A DNA stretch of 64,000 bases from Geobacteraceae bacterium (GCA_023701365.1 JAMPXD010000001.1:1-64000), one strand, 5' to 3'; counted from the first letter of the stretch, positions 9,822 to 19,131 are shown. The notes: generated from the sequence alone by a model not told the origin. Numbers and translations are program-made.

Positions 9822-11837
9822 TCATCCGTTGCCCCTGGTGGCCTCGTTGATGATCCCCCCCACGTCCAGGACGAGGATGGTCCGCTGGTCCCCCAGGTCT
9901 GCAGCCCCCGAAATCCCCCTGAACCCCTTGAAGGTCTCCCCGATCGACTTGATCACGATGTCCTGCTGGCCGAGCAGATCGTCCACTGCTATGCCGAGCC
10001 GCTTTTCGGCGACCCCCACCACCACCGCATAAAAAGAGTCACCCGTATCCGCAGTGCCGTCCAGTTCGAAGAAGCTCCCCAGCCGCAACAGCGGCAGGGT
10101 GGCATGGCGGAGCTGGATCACCTCTTTCCGTTCCACCGTGAGAACGTCCCTGCGCTCCACCATGATGGTCTCCTGCACCGAGGTGATTGGGATCGCGTAG
10201 GTCCGTCCGGCTGAGGCGATGATCAATGCCTTGATGATGGCGAGGGTGATCGGCAGGGTTATGGTGACGCGGCAGCCCGCCCCCGCCCTGGTCTCGATAT
10301 CCACCATCCCGGAAACCGCGGCGATGTTGTTCTTTACCACGTCCATCCCGACGCCCCGGCCGGAAATCTCGCTCACCTTGTCGCTGGTGGAGAAACCGGG
10401 GAGAAAGAGAAAATCGAGGGCGTCCCGGTCGGAAACCGCGTCGACGTTCGCGACCAGCCCCTTCTCCAGCGCCTTGCGCTTCACCTTGGCCAGGTCGATC
10501 CCCCTGCCGTCGTCCTCCACCTCGATGACGACGTGGTTCCCCTTCTGGAAGGAGGAGAGCCTGATCGTCCCCTTCTCCTCCTTCCCATGCAGGAGCCGCT
10601 CCTCCGGGGTCTCGATGCCGTGGTCGATGGCGTTCCTGATGATGTGCATCATCGGATCGGAGATATCCTCGATGATCAGCTTGTCCAGCTCGGTGTCGGC
10701 GCCGAACATCTTCAGCTCGACCTTTTTCCCCTGTTCCCGGGAAATCTTCCGGACGATCCGGGACATCTTCTCGAACAGCTGTCCGACCGGGATCATCCGG
10801 ATCTCCATGACCCCTTTCTGCAGATCGGTCAGCTTCCTCTCCAGCCCCTTGGCCGCCTTGGAAAGCTCAAGGGAGAGGGTGGAGAAGCCGTCACGCCTCA
10901 TCCGGAGCGTAAGGTCGGCGATGGTCGAATGGCAGAGGACCAGTTCGCCGACGATGTTCATCAACTCGTCAAGCTTCGCTATATCGACCCGCACCGTCTG
11001 ACTGAAGCTTTTGGCGGTCAGCGCGGTATCCTCGCCGGCCGCCGGCAGGGACTCCGCCGGCTCGGGAACGGCCGGCCGGCCAGCCGTGTCGAGCCGGGTA
11101 ACGGCGACGTTCTCCCCTTCCACCATGGCGGCTACTTCCACGACATCCTTGTCGGAGCCGTACAGGATCTCGAAATCTATGCAGAGGCCGAGCCCCCCCC
11201 CCGAACTCGGCAGGGTGCTGATCACCTCCCCCTCCCTCTTCAGGATATCGGTGAGCTCCCCCAGGTCCTGGTCGAAGGTGGCGAGATTGAACGAGGCGCG
11301 GATCGAATAAATCCCCCGCCCCCTCTTGGCATTCTCCAGAAGCCGGTGCTCTTCGTACTCGGTCAGGGTGTTGAGCACCTTGGCGGGGAGCCCGAGCCTG
11401 GCCAGCGGTGAAGAGAGGTCGGTTATCCGGGCCGCGGCGCTGCAGGAATTTATCCGGGCCACCGCCTGGGCGACCGTCTGCGCCTCGGCTGTCTCCTTCC
11501 CCGCACCCCTCACGAGGTTTCCCATCAGGTCCATGGAGTCGAAGAGCACACCCATGGTCCCCTGGTCGAGGGAGACCCGGCCGAGACGGAGCGAATCGAG
11601 GAGGTTTTCCAGGTTGTGGGCCAGCTCGGCGATCTCCGCAAAGCCGAACATCCCGGCGAGCCCCTTGAGGGAGTGGGCGCCGCGGAAAACGGAGTTGACA
11701 AGCTCCGGTCTGCAATCCCCGCTCTCGGCGCAGTCACTGAGGCCGACCAGATCGAGGCTCAGTTGATCGATGATTTCCTCAGCCTCCGCCAGAAAGTCCG
11801 CGACGGCTTTACCCAGTTTGTCATTGGCATCGGTCAT
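9822..11837 (-). CDS. cheA: Chemotaxis histidine kinase CheA
   Basis: Autophosphorylating kinase that passes phosphate to the CheY and CheB receivers. The 671 residues contain an HPt (P1) domain with phospho-His H55 in FRGAHSLKG, a P2-like linker region, the P3 dimerisation helix (LDELMNIVGELVL), a HATPase domain with the N-box IIRNAIDHGIE and G-box EVEDDGRGID, and a C-terminal CheW-like P5 domain. ATG 11837 gives the family N-terminus MTDANDKLG; the frame is open 15 codons further. A run of ten G (11193-11202) encodes Gly codons in frame near residue 213, between P1 and P3. Confidence 0.95.
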   Translation of the reverse strand: MTDANDKLGKAVADFLAEAEEIIDQLSLDLVGLSDCAESGDCRPELVNSVFRGAHSLKGLAGMFGFAEIAELAHNLENLLDSLRLGRVSLDQGTMGVLFDSMDLMGNLVRGAGKETAEAQTVAQAVARINSCSAAARITDLSSPLARLGLPAKVLNTLTEYEEHRLLENAKRGRGIYSIRASFNLATFDQDLGELTDILKREGEVISTLPSSGGGLGLCIDFEILYGSDKDVVEVAAMVEGENVAVTRLDTAGRPAVPEPAESLPAAGEDTALTAKSFSQTVRVDIAKLDELMNIVGELVLCHSTIADLTLRMRRDGFSTLSLELSKAAKGLERKLTDLQKGVMEIRMIPVGQLFEKMSRIVRKISREQGKKVELKMFGADTELDKLIIEDISDPMMHIIRNAIDHGIETPEERLLHGKEEKGTIRLSSFQKGNHVVIEVEDDGRGIDLAKVKRKALEKGLVANVDAVSDRDALDFLFLPGFSTSDKVSEISGRGVGMDVVKNNIAAVSGMVDIETRAGAGCRVTITLPITLAIIKALIIASAGRTYAIPITSVQETIMVERRDVLTVERKEVIQLRHATLPLLRLGSFFELDGTADTGDSFYAVVVGVAEKRLGIAVDDLLGQQDIVIKSIGETFKGFRGISGAADLGDQRTILVLDVGGIINEATRGNG

Positions 11838-11861
11838 GAAAAATCTCACGGTGTGTCGATT

Positions 11862-11917
11862 TAGGCTAAGGGCTCGCGGCAAAGGGCAAAAGGGAAAACC
11901 TTAGCCCTTGGCCTCGC
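11862..11917. repeat. Inverted heptamer-repeat array (GGGCAAA type)
   Basis: Spacer between a cheY stop and the cheA start. It contains GGCTAAGGGCTCGCGG, AAAGGGCAAAAGGG and the inverted CCTTAGCCCTTGG, which can pair. The unit is the same GGGCAAA family as the array at 26478-26580. Confidence 0.65.
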
Positions 11918-11919
11918 AA

Positions 11920-12285
11920 TTATCCGAGATATTTCCGGATCAGCTCCTGCAGCTTCACGGGATGGAACGGCTTAACCAGGTATTCGTTGGCGCCGAGCGC
12001 CAGTCCCTTTTCCATGTCCTTTTCGCTCCCCTCGGTGGAAATGATGAAGAGGGGGATGGACTGGTAATTGGGGTTGTTCCTGACGTAGCTGATCAACTCC
12101 AGGCCGTTGATGTCGGGCATATTGATGTCGGTGATGATCAGGGCTACATTTTCCCGGGGGAGGAGACGCAATGCCTCGAAACCGCTCCCCGCCTCCACAA
12201 TCTCATATCCGTCCATGGCCTCGATGGTCGAGACCAGGAGAGACCGCATGGTCGCAGAATCTTCGGTGATCAGTATCTTTTTCAC
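11920..12285 (-). CDS. cheY: CheY-like response regulator
   Basis: A 121-residue receiver domain with E8/D9, phospho-acceptor D53 in LIITDINMPD, switch serine in FIISTEGS and Lys in LVKPFHP. It starts at GTG 12285 with GGAGGAAAC immediately upstream, and this start overlaps the stop of the preceding gene by four bases (GTGA). It lies directly upstream of cheA and is the best candidate for the dedicated CheY of this system. Confidence 0.93.
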   Translation of the reverse strand: MKKILITEDSATMRSLLVSTIEAMDGYEIVEAGSGFEALRLLPRENVALIITDINMPDINGLELISYVRNNPNYQSIPLFIISTEGSEKDMEKGLALGANEYLVKPFHPVKLQELIRKYLG

Positions 12286-13981
12286 GTTTCCTCCGAAAAA
12301 CTTCTTTCCTTCAGGCGACGCACCAGCAGGGCCTTCTCCATGGCCAGCCCCGCCTGGGAAAGAAATATTTCCAGCGCATCGGTGTCGCCGACGGGGGCTG
12401 TCCCGGGGAGGTTGTCGCCGTATAAAACGGCAACCACCTTCCCCTCGCTGATGATCGGGCCGAGGAAGACCTCGGCCGGGGCGCTTCCCCCCAGCTGGGA
12501 AAGGAGATAGCGGTTCCAGCCACTGTCATCCGGCTTCATCTTGACCGGTAGCTGGGATTCGATCACCCGGCGGAACAGGGAATCCTCACCCCGGGGTATC
12601 CGCAGGTTCCGCACCGATGAATCGGCAACTCCTTCACAGGCATCGATGCCGAACTGCCCCAGGCCGACTATCTCGTCCCGCTTGACCAGGAAGACAACCG
12701 CACGGTTCATGAACTCGGAGGCAAACCGGAGCACCAGGAGAATGATCCCCCCCCCAGCGCCGGTTCGTACAGCTCCTCGATCATCCCCCTGAGGAGAGAG
12801 ATGCCGGTGCTCTGCTGCGCGGGAGCGGCAGCCGGCGCCGGCTCCTCCCCCATCTCCAGGCGGAGTTCGTCGCCGATGTTGACCTTGTCGCTCCACTCCG
12901 ACGGGACTTCGCCGGATTCAATCCTCGCCAGCTGCTCCAGCAGCCTGTCGGCAAAGGAACCGAGGGAGGCGGGATCGCCGATTTCCACCCTGCGGGGCTT
13001 CATGATGAAGGCGAACCCAAGCCTGCGCACCTTCCGCTCGGCATCGCTGTTGTGGCAGTCCGCCATTGCCAGGGCCGGCAGGTCGGGGAAATTGTTGTGG
13101 ATCAACTCGAGCAGCTCCACCCCGCCGAGCACGCCGGAGCCGTCCATCCGCGGCATGATCAGATCTACCAGCACGGTCGGCCGGCGGCCGTCACGGTAGA
13201 GGGTGTCGATCCTGATCAGGGTCTCTTCGCTCTTTTTGCAGGCGGCAACGTGGTAGCCGCCTCCCTCCAGAAGGCGAACCAAAGCCGCTCGGGCAGTTGC
13301 ATCATCGTCCACCATCACCAGCAGCCGCTTTTCCTCGCCGGGAGGGGGAGAAACGGCGGCCGGTGGCGGGGTCTCGGCGAGATGGAAGGCGAAATCGTCG
13401 ATTTCATCAGGGGGGGGCGGCGGCGAACCGGTGGCAGCATCGCCGGCTTCGGCGGATTCGCCGCGGTGCCGCATCTCGTCGATGATCCTCGACCCTTCCA
13501 TGGCCAGGAACTGGGGGTTGAGACCCTGGTCCAGCATGAACTGCAACGGGTCCATCCGGATGGAGTCGCTCACCTCCACGCTTTCCTGCAGCTCGAAGTC
13601 GAAGGTCCCCTCCGACCAGGCGAACAGGGAATAGACCACATTTTCGATCTGCTCGCGGACCACCTCTTCGATGACGCTGTCGGCAATGCCGAAACTGGTG
13701 ATCAGGATCGTCCCGAGCCGCTCCCCGAACCCGCCCTGCTCCTGGAAGGCGAGCGCCTTCTTCAGGGTGCCGACGTCGAGGATACCCTTCTGGATCAGCA
13801 CCTCCCCCAGGTTCTGCTGGAACGTGCTGGAAGTGGCGCGCACAACCTGGCCCTGGCGGAACACCACCCTACCCTCGCGCCCCCTGCTATGAAGCGCGAG
13901 TATCCCGGATTTGCGGCTGAGGCTGACTATCTGCAGGATCTCGCCGAGGCCGAGGTCTTCCAAGTTTCCGACAAGGCTCAT
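12282..13981 (-). pseudogene. DUF4388-receiver-GAF-like gene split by a frameshift at a G9 tract
   Basis: First gene of the operon. The N-terminal frame (13981 to 12707, 424 codons) encodes a DUF4388 domain (MSLVGNLEDLGLGEILQIVS, ~1-110), a linker and a receiver (MVDDDATARAA, acceptor in VLVDLIMPRMDG), then ends shortly after a run of nine G (12747-12755) in EPALGGG. The next frame continues without a break as IILLVLRFASEFMNRAVVF and encodes a ~150-residue GAF-like domain to 12282. One inserted G or two deleted G would restore a ~566-residue protein. This may be a phase-off allele, a real inactivation or a sequencing error. Confidence 0.85.
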
Positions 13982-14027
13982 ATCACCTGAACTCTATGCT
14001 GTCCGTTATGGGTGAAAATAGTTGCTG

Positions 14028-14056
14028 ATAATAAACCATCCGCGCTGCCAAGTAAA
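14028..14056 (-). promoter_or_regulatory. Candidate sigma-70 promoter of the chemosensory operon
   Basis: On the minus strand, TTTACT (14056-14051) and TATTAT (14033-14028) are separated by 17 bases, about 47 bases before the ATG of the first operon gene. It lies just after the der stop codon, so der transcripts could also read in. Confidence 0.55.
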
Positions 14057-14061
14057 GCAAT

Positions 14062-15387
14062 TTACGCCCCTTTTCCCCGCTCTTTGCCCTTAAAAAAGAG
14101 ACGTAGCGGGGTCCCGGTAAAACCGAAGGCTTCGCGGAGTTTGTTGGCGAGGTAGCGCTCGTAGGAGAAATGGATCCCCTCCGGCCTGTTGCTGAATACC
14201 ACGAAGGTCGGCGGCCTGGTCCCCACCTGGGTCGCGTAGTAGAGCTTGACCGGCCTCCCCTGGAACATCGGGGGCTGATGGCTTTCCACGGCATCGGCAA
14301 AGACCCTGTTGAGCTCGGCCGTCTGCACCCGTTTGCTGTACTGGGCCATGACCTTGTCCACTTCGGTGATGATCTGGCCGGTCCGCTGCCCCGACAGGGC
14401 CGAGACGAACAGGACCGGGGCAAAGGGGAGGTATTTGAACTCCATCCTGATCCTCTCCACGAACTTGCCGACGGTGGCGTTGTCCTTGCTGAGGGTGTCC
14501 CACTTGTTGACCACGAAGATGCAGGCGCGCCCCGCCTCATAGGCATAGCCGGCTATCTTGGTGTCCTGCTCGGTCACCCCCTCCTCGGCGTTCAGGACGA
14601 TCAGCACCACGTCGGCCCGCTCGATGCTGCGCAGCGCATCCACCACGCTGTACTTCTCGATCTTCTGGGTGGTCTTCCCCTTGCGCCTGATCCCCGCCGT
14701 GTCGATCAGCAGATAGGCCTTGCGGTTGCAGGTAAACGGGGTGTCGATCGAGTCCCGGGTGGTGCCGGGAGTGGGGTTGGCCACCACCCTTTCATAGCCG
14801 AGCAGCCGGTTGACCAGGGACGACTTCCCCACGTTGGGGCGACCGACCACCGCAATCCTGGTCACCTCCTCGTCCTCACCGGCGACGCCCCCTCTGGGAA
14901 GCGCCTTTACCACCTCATCCATCAGGTCGCCGACGCCGCGGTTATGTTCGGCGGAAACGGCGAACAGGTTGTCGACCCCGAGGCCGTAGAAGTCGCCGAT
15001 CCCCAGCTCCTGCCGGTCCCCCTCGATCTTGTTGATGATGTAGAAGACCGGCTTGTCCACCCGGCGGAGCATCTCCGCCACTTCCCGGTCGGCCGGGGTC
15101 AGGCCGTCCCTGCCGTCCATGACGAACAGGATCACGTCCGCCTCCTCGATGGCGAGCTGGGACTGTTCCCGCATCTGCTGCAACAGCCGGTCGCTCGTCT
15201 CCGGCTCGAAACCGCCGGTGTCGATCAGGATGAAGGGGACATCGAACCGGTCAACGTTGCCGTAGTTCCGGTCCCTGGTCACCCCGGGCTGGTCATCGAC
15301 CATCGCCTTGCGCCGGCCGTAAATCCTGTTGAAAAGGGTCGATTTCCCCACATTGGGGCGCCCCACTATTGCTACGATCGGTTTCAT
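14062..15387 (-). CDS. der: Ribosome-associated GTPase Der (EngA)
   Basis: Double GTPase needed for 50S subunit assembly. The 441 residues contain two Era-like G domains, each with its own P-loop ([14 protein letters not shown] near residue 8 and [14 protein letters not shown] near 183), G3 DTGG/DTAG and G4 NKIE/NKWD, followed by a KH-like C-terminal domain. The length is typical. AAGGAGATTC precedes the ATG. It follows era on the same strand, the usual arrangement in Geobacter. Confidence 0.97.
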   Translation of the reverse strand: MKPIVAIVGRPNVGKSTLFNRIYGRRKAMVDDQPGVTRDRNYGNVDRFDVPFILIDTGGFEPETSDRLLQQMREQSQLAIEEADVILFVMDGRDGLTPADREVAEMLRRVDKPVFYIINKIEGDRQELGIGDFYGLGVDNLFAVSAEHNRGVGDLMDEVVKALPRGGVAGEDEEVTRIAVVGRPNVGKSSLVNRLLGYERVVANPTPGTTRDSIDTPFTCNRKAYLLIDTAGIRRKGKTTQKIEKYSVVDALRSIERADVVLIVLNAEEGVTEQDTKIAGYAYEAGRACIFVVNKWDTLSKDNATVGKFVERIRMEFKYLPFAPVLFVSALSGQRTGQIITEVDKVMAQYSKRVQTAELNRVFADAVESHQPPMFQGRPVKLYYATQVGTRPPTFVVFSNRPEGIHFSYERYLANKLREAFGFTGTPLRLFFKGKERGKGA

Positions 15388-15404
15388 GAATCTCCTTGTA
15401 AATC

Positions 15405-15496
15405 CGTGCTGCGTGCTGCGCTAGGCCGTCGGATCAGACAGATCATTCGGCTCGGTCCGATCCGACTGATCCGACGCGGCCTCGCGCAGCACGGCC
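15405..15496. repeat. Inverted heptamer-repeat hairpin between era and der
   Basis: Left arm GTGCTGCGTGCTGCG then GTCGGATCAGACAGATC; right arm CGATCCGACTGATCCGAC then GCGCAGCACGG. Both arms are built of 7-bp units (GTGCTGC; ATCCGAC) and are mutually complementary, giving a long interrupted hairpin that fills the whole spacer. Confidence 0.75.
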
Positions 15497-16393
15497 TTAC
15501 TCATACCCCAGCTCCTTCAGCATCCGGCGGTTTTCGCTCCAATCCTTGCGCACCCGGACGAACAACTCCAGGAAGACCTTCGCGTCCAGGAGATGCTCGA
15601 TCTCCCGGCGCGCCTGGATGCCGATTTTTTTCAGCATCTCACCCTTTCTGCCGATCACGATCCCCTTCTGGGAGTCCCGCTCCACGTTGATCGCCGCGGC
15701 GATCGAGATCAGGCTGCCGTCCGGCCGTTCCTTGAAGCTTTCCACCTCGACCGCCACCGAATAGGGGACCTCGTCGCGGGTGAGGCGGAACACCTTCTCC
15801 CGGATTATCTCCGCCACCAGGAACCGTTCGGGGAGATCGGTCAGGATTTCGTCCGGGAAATAGAGGGGCCCCTCCGGGAGGTAGCCTGATACCGACGCCA
15901 CGACCCGCTCCACGCCGTCGCCGCTCAGGGCGGAAACGGGGATGATCTCCCGGAACGGATAGAGCCGCGCATACTGGCCGATGCTCTTCAGGAGGTGCTC
16001 CTTCGGCACCAGGTCGATCTTGTTGATCACCAGGATGACCGGGGTCTTCACCCCGGCCAGCAGCTCAAGGATCAGCGACTCCTGGCCCCCGGCCGGGGCA
16101 TCGGCCTCCACCAGGAACAGGATGACGTCCACCTCCCTGATCGATGCCAGGGCCTCATCCACCATGTATCTGTTGAGCATCGACTTGGCCCGGTGGATGC
16201 CGGGGGTGTCGATGAAGACAATCTGCGCCCCGGGGATGTTGTGAATCCCCTTGATCCGGTTGCGGGTGGTCTGGGGCTTATCCGAGGTGATGACGATCTT
16301 TTCCCCCATGATGCTGTTCAGGAGTGTCGATTTCCCCACGTTGGGGCGGCCGATGATCGAGACGAAGCCGGAGCGGAACGGTTCAGCAGACAT
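15497..16393 (-). CDS. era: GTPase Era
   Basis: Essential GTPase that binds 16S rRNA during 30S maturation. The 298 residues show G1 [12 protein letters not shown] (~residue 15), G3 DTPGIH, G4 NKIDLV, and a C-terminal KH domain with [11 protein letters not shown]. Length and order are canonical. It lies three bases after a radical SAM gene and downstream of rnc, the common rnc-era linkage. Confidence 0.97.
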   Translation of the reverse strand: MSAEPFRSGFVSIIGRPNVGKSTLLNSIMGEKIVITSDKPQTTRNRIKGIHNIPGAQIVFIDTPGIHRAKSMLNRYMVDEALASIREVDVILFLVEADAPAGGQESLILELLAGVKTPVILVINKIDLVPKEHLLKSIGQYARLYPFREIIPVSALSGDGVERVVASVSGYLPEGPLYFPDEILTDLPERFLVAEIIREKVFRLTRDEVPYSVAVEVESFKERPDGSLISIAAAINVERDSQKGIVIGRKGEMLKKIGIQARREIEHLLDAKVFLELFVRVRKDWSENRRMLKELGYE

Positions 16394-16396
16394 ATA

Positions 16397-17458
16397 TTAG
16401 TGTCCTCCAGAATAATTCAAGTCAAGCAGGCTGCCGCTTCTTTCGAAATGTTCGGCCGAAACGCGCAGCTCCAGGGGGGAGAGGCGGGGATCGGCCCTGA
16501 TCGCGGCGACCTCGATCCACCGCTCCCGGGAAAGGCGGATGAGGTTCTCGCGCCGCTGCCCCACCAGATCGGAAAGCCGCGGCGGGGCACAGAAGAGGGT
16601 GACCGGTCGCTCGGGGGGGGAACCGGCGGTCAGAAGAGAGATGAGGTCGAAAAAGAGCTCCCCCTCCACCAACTGGCGGAAAGCAGGATGCCAGGGGCCG
16701 GCGACCACGGCGGCGCCGGCCCGGAGCTCGTCGGTAGCCTGGAGCCCGATCCGGACCACCGGCACGGAAGCGCGCAGGGCATCAAGGAGCATGACCTTGC
16801 AGAGCGCCACCGCCTCCCGGAGTGGCAGGGGGGTATAATCTCCCCCTTGGTACATGGCCTCCAGCTCAGTGCCGGCAAGCACCAGGGTCGGGTAGATCCG
16901 GAGAAAGTCGGGCCTGAGCGCCAGGGTGCGGCGAAGCGTGGCCAGGGCCGCCTCGGGAGTATCGCCGGGGAGGCCCGGCATCAGCTGGGCACCCACCCGG
17001 AATCCCGCATCGGCGAGGAGCCGGCAGGCGTTTTCCCCGTCGCGGGCTGTATGGCCCCGTCCGGCGCGGGCGAGGACGGCGTCGTCCAGCGACTGGATCC
17101 CCAGCTCCACGGTCCGAACCCCCATCTCCCCGAGGAATTCGACGGTGCGGCTATCGACCGCGTCGGGGCGAGTCGACACCCGCACCGAGGCGATTTCCCC
17201 CGTTTCCAGCAGGGGCTGAAGCGGCCCGAGGAGCCGTTCCTGGAGATATTTGGGGAGGCTGGTGAAGGTCCCGCCGAAAAAAGCCGCCTCCAGGCTCCTC
17301 CCCCCCCCTGAATCCCGGTATGCGGCTATGCGCGCCAGCATCCCGGCGGGAGTGGGAATATCCTCCGCTGCGCCGGAGATCTTCACCTGGTCGCAGAAGA
17401 CGCATCGATGGGGGCATCCCTGGTGGGCTATGAAGAAAGGGACAATGAGAGGCTTCAT
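16397..17458 (-). CDS. Radical SAM protein (Elp3-like core)
   Basis: A 353-residue radical SAM enzyme. The [4Fe-4S] motif CPHRCVFC lies near residues 15-22 (CX3CX2C), followed by GGTFTSLP, a GIQSLDD segment and an AQLMPGLPGDTPE segment, as in the Elp3/HemN-like radical SAM families. The C-terminal acetyltransferase domain of Elp3 is absent, so the substrate is unknown. Its ATG overlaps the rnc stop (ATGA), so it is co-translated with RNase III. A role in RNA or cofactor modification is possible but not shown. Confidence 0.8.
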   Translation of the reverse strand: MKPLIVPFFIAHQGCPHRCVFCDQVKISGAAEDIPTPAGMLARIAAYRDSGGGRSLEAAFFGGTFTSLPKYLQERLLGPLQPLLETGEIASVRVSTRPDAVDSRTVEFLGEMGVRTVELGIQSLDDAVLARAGRGHTARDGENACRLLADAGFRVGAQLMPGLPGDTPEAALATLRRTLALRPDFLRIYPTLVLAGTELEAMYQGGDYTPLPLREAVALCKVMLLDALRASVPVVRIGLQATDELRAGAAVVAGPWHPAFRQLVEGELFFDLISLLTAGSPPERPVTLFCAPPRLSDLVGQRRENLIRLSRERWIEVAAIRADPRLSPLELRVSAEHFERSGSLLDLNYSGGH

Positions 17459-18192
17459 GAAGCTCCGGCCGGCGACTTCGCCCTGAGGCGGTCCAGCCCG
17501 GCCCTGGCGGCCGCCTGCTCCGCCTCCTTCTTGGTCTTGCCCGAGCCCTCTCCGAAAGAGTCCGCCCCGACGAATGCCTCGACGGTAAAGAGCCGCTCAT
17601 GGTCGGGCCCCGAAGGCTCCCGATGGACGTAGCGCGGCACGGTCCCGAAGAGCGACTGGGCCAACTCCTGGAACTCGGTCTTGCAGTCCCTGGCGACCGA
17701 AACGGCTGCCCCCCCCGCCAGCAGCGGCCCGAAATGGGACTCCACCAGGCGCCGCGCCGGCAGGGCGCCGCCGTCCAGGAAGACCGCGGCCAACAGGGCC
17801 TCGTAGGCGTCGGCCAGGAGCGACCGCTTCTCCCTGCCGCCGCTTTTTTCCTCGCCGCGCCCCAGCCTCAGATACCTTCCCAGATCGATCCGGCGGGCGA
17901 GCTCCGCCAGGTTTTCCTCCCCCACCAGGGACGCCCTGATCCTGGTCAGCTCCCCCTCGCGGCTCGCGGGAAAGCGCTCCAGGAGAAGATGGCTCAGGAA
18001 GAAATCGAGCACCGCATCGCCGAAGAATTCGAGCCGCTCGTTGTCCTTGCCCCCCTGCTCCCCCGCTTCGTTGAGAAAGGAGCGGTGGCTCAACGCCTCG
18101 ACCAGCAGTCGCCGGTCGCTGAAGCGGTAATCCATGGTGCTCTCAAGCTCCGCAAGCATGTCGTTGTTTTCGCTATCCATGGTTATAGGCAT
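17455..18192 (-). CDS. rnc: Ribonuclease III
   Basis: Cuts double-stranded RNA, including the rRNA precursor. The 245 residues carry the signature NERLEFFGDAVLDFF with catalytic acidic residues (~residues 50-64), the second-site DAYEALLAAVFLDGG, and a C-terminal dsRNA-binding domain (CKTEFQELAQ to SGKTKKEAEQ). The ATG at 18192 follows AAAGGGCGC. It is the first gene of the rnc-radicalSAM-era-der run and has its own promoter. Confidence 0.96.
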   Translation of the reverse strand: MPITMDSENNDMLAELESTMDYRFSDRRLLVEALSHRSFLNEAGEQGGKDNERLEFFGDAVLDFFLSHLLLERFPASREGELTRIRASLVGEENLAELARRIDLGRYLRLGRGEEKSGGREKRSLLADAYEALLAAVFLDGGALPARRLVESHFGPLLAGGAAVSVARDCKTEFQELAQSLFGTVPRYVHREPSGPDHERLFTVEAFVGADSFGEGSGKTKKEAEQAAARAGLDRLRAKSPAGAS

Positions 18193-18244
18193 GCGCCCTT
18201 TAATCGGAGACTATGCGCCCTGTGATTTGAAACAATATCCCGGC

Positions 18245-18273
18245 AGTATAGCGAAACATATTGATTTTATCAA
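18245..18273 (-). promoter_or_regulatory. Sigma-70 promoter for rnc
   Basis: On the minus strand TTGATA (18273-18268) and TATACT (18250-18245) are separated by exactly 17 bases, ~50 bases before the rnc start. The region is locally AT-rich. Confidence 0.75.
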
Positions 18274-18303
18274 TAGATATGGGGGGTCGGGGGGATAATT
18301 GTC

Positions 18304-18332
18304 TTGATTAATTACCGCCCCTCTCCTATAAT
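18304..18332 (+). promoter_or_regulatory. Sigma-70 promoter for tmk
   Basis: TTGATT (18304-18309), 17-base spacer, TATAAT (18327-18332). Transcription should begin near 18339, immediately before the large inverted repeat of the tmk leader. It is divergent from the rnc promoter. Confidence 0.8.
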
Positions 18333-18343
18333 TCTTTTTTTAT

Positions 18344-18467
18344 GCAGAACGCCACATTTGAGCGCTACCTGCGTTGGCGCGGCTTCGGCTCCCTCGACGT
18401 ACCAATCTGTACGCCTCGGTCGCCTCTTCCTTGCCGCCTTGGTATCATCTCAAATCTGACGTTCTGC
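18344..18467 (+). repeat. Long inverted repeat in the tmk leader
   Basis: Arms 18344-18362 (GCAGAACGCCACATTTGAG) and 18449-18467 (CTCAAATCTGACGTTCTGC) are complementary at 17 of 19 positions. Inside lies a smaller inverted repeat GACGTAC-CAATCT-GTACGCC. The whole element starts within about five bases of the predicted transcription start, so it would form the 5' leader of tmk mRNA. It could be a dispersed repeat (MITE or REP-like) or a structured leader RNA; no known riboswitch was recognised. Confidence 0.7.
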
Positions 18468-18489
18468 CAAGCAGCAAGGAGCGCCCTGC

Positions 18490-19131
18490 ATGGCCTGTTT
18501 CATCACATTCGAAGGGATCGAGGGGTGCGGCAAAACCACCCAGTTGAGGCTTCTGGCCGATAACCTCAGGTCCGGCGGCCTTCAAGTGACCGTGACGCGG
18601 GAACCGGGGGGATGCCCGATCGCCGACCGGGTGCGGGAGATCCTCCTCGATGCGGCGAACAGCGCCATGACCCCCATGACGGAGCTCCTCCTCTACGCCG
18701 CGGCGCGCAGCCAGCATGTTGCCGAGGTCGTCGCCCCGGCCCTTGCCGCGGGGGAGATCGTGCTGTGCGACCGCTTCACCGACGCCACCATAGCCTACCA
18801 GGGGTACGGCAGGGAGCTCGACCGGGGGGTGATCGCGGAGCTTAACCGCCTCGCCACCGGCGGCGTCCGCCCCGACCTCACCCTGCTGGTCGACTGTCCG
18901 GTCGAGATCGGCCTCGGGCGCGCCATGGCGCGAATCAACAACTCCCCGGGCGCCCGTGAGGAACGCTTCGAGCTGGAATCGCTCCAGTTCCACCAGCGGG
19001 TGCGGCAAGGCTATCTCGCGCTGGCGGAGCAGGAGCCGGGCCGCTTCATCGTCATCAACGGCGCCGGGAGCGTCGAGGCGACGGCAGCAGCCATCGTCGC
19101 CGCCGTTCTCCCGAGGCTGCCGAAGGGGTAA
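18490..19131 (+). CDS. tmk: Thymidylate kinase
   Basis: Phosphorylates dTMP to dTDP. The 213 residues contain P-loop GIEGCGKTTQ (~residues 9-18), the DR(F/Y) motif CDRFTDATIAYQGYG and a LID region. AAGGAG lies eight bases before the ATG. It is the first gene of a plus-strand run (tmk, holB, ricT, metG). Confidence 0.96.
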   Translation: MACFITFEGIEGCGKTTQLRLLADNLRSGGLQVTVTREPGGCPIADRVREILLDAANSAMTPMTELLLYAAARSQHVAEVVAPALAAGEIVLCDRFTDATIAYQGYGRELDRGVIAELNRLATGGVRPDLTLLVDCPVEIGLGRAMARINNSPGAREERFELESLQFHQRVRQGYLALAEQEPGRFIVINGAGSVEATAAAIVAAVLPRLPKG

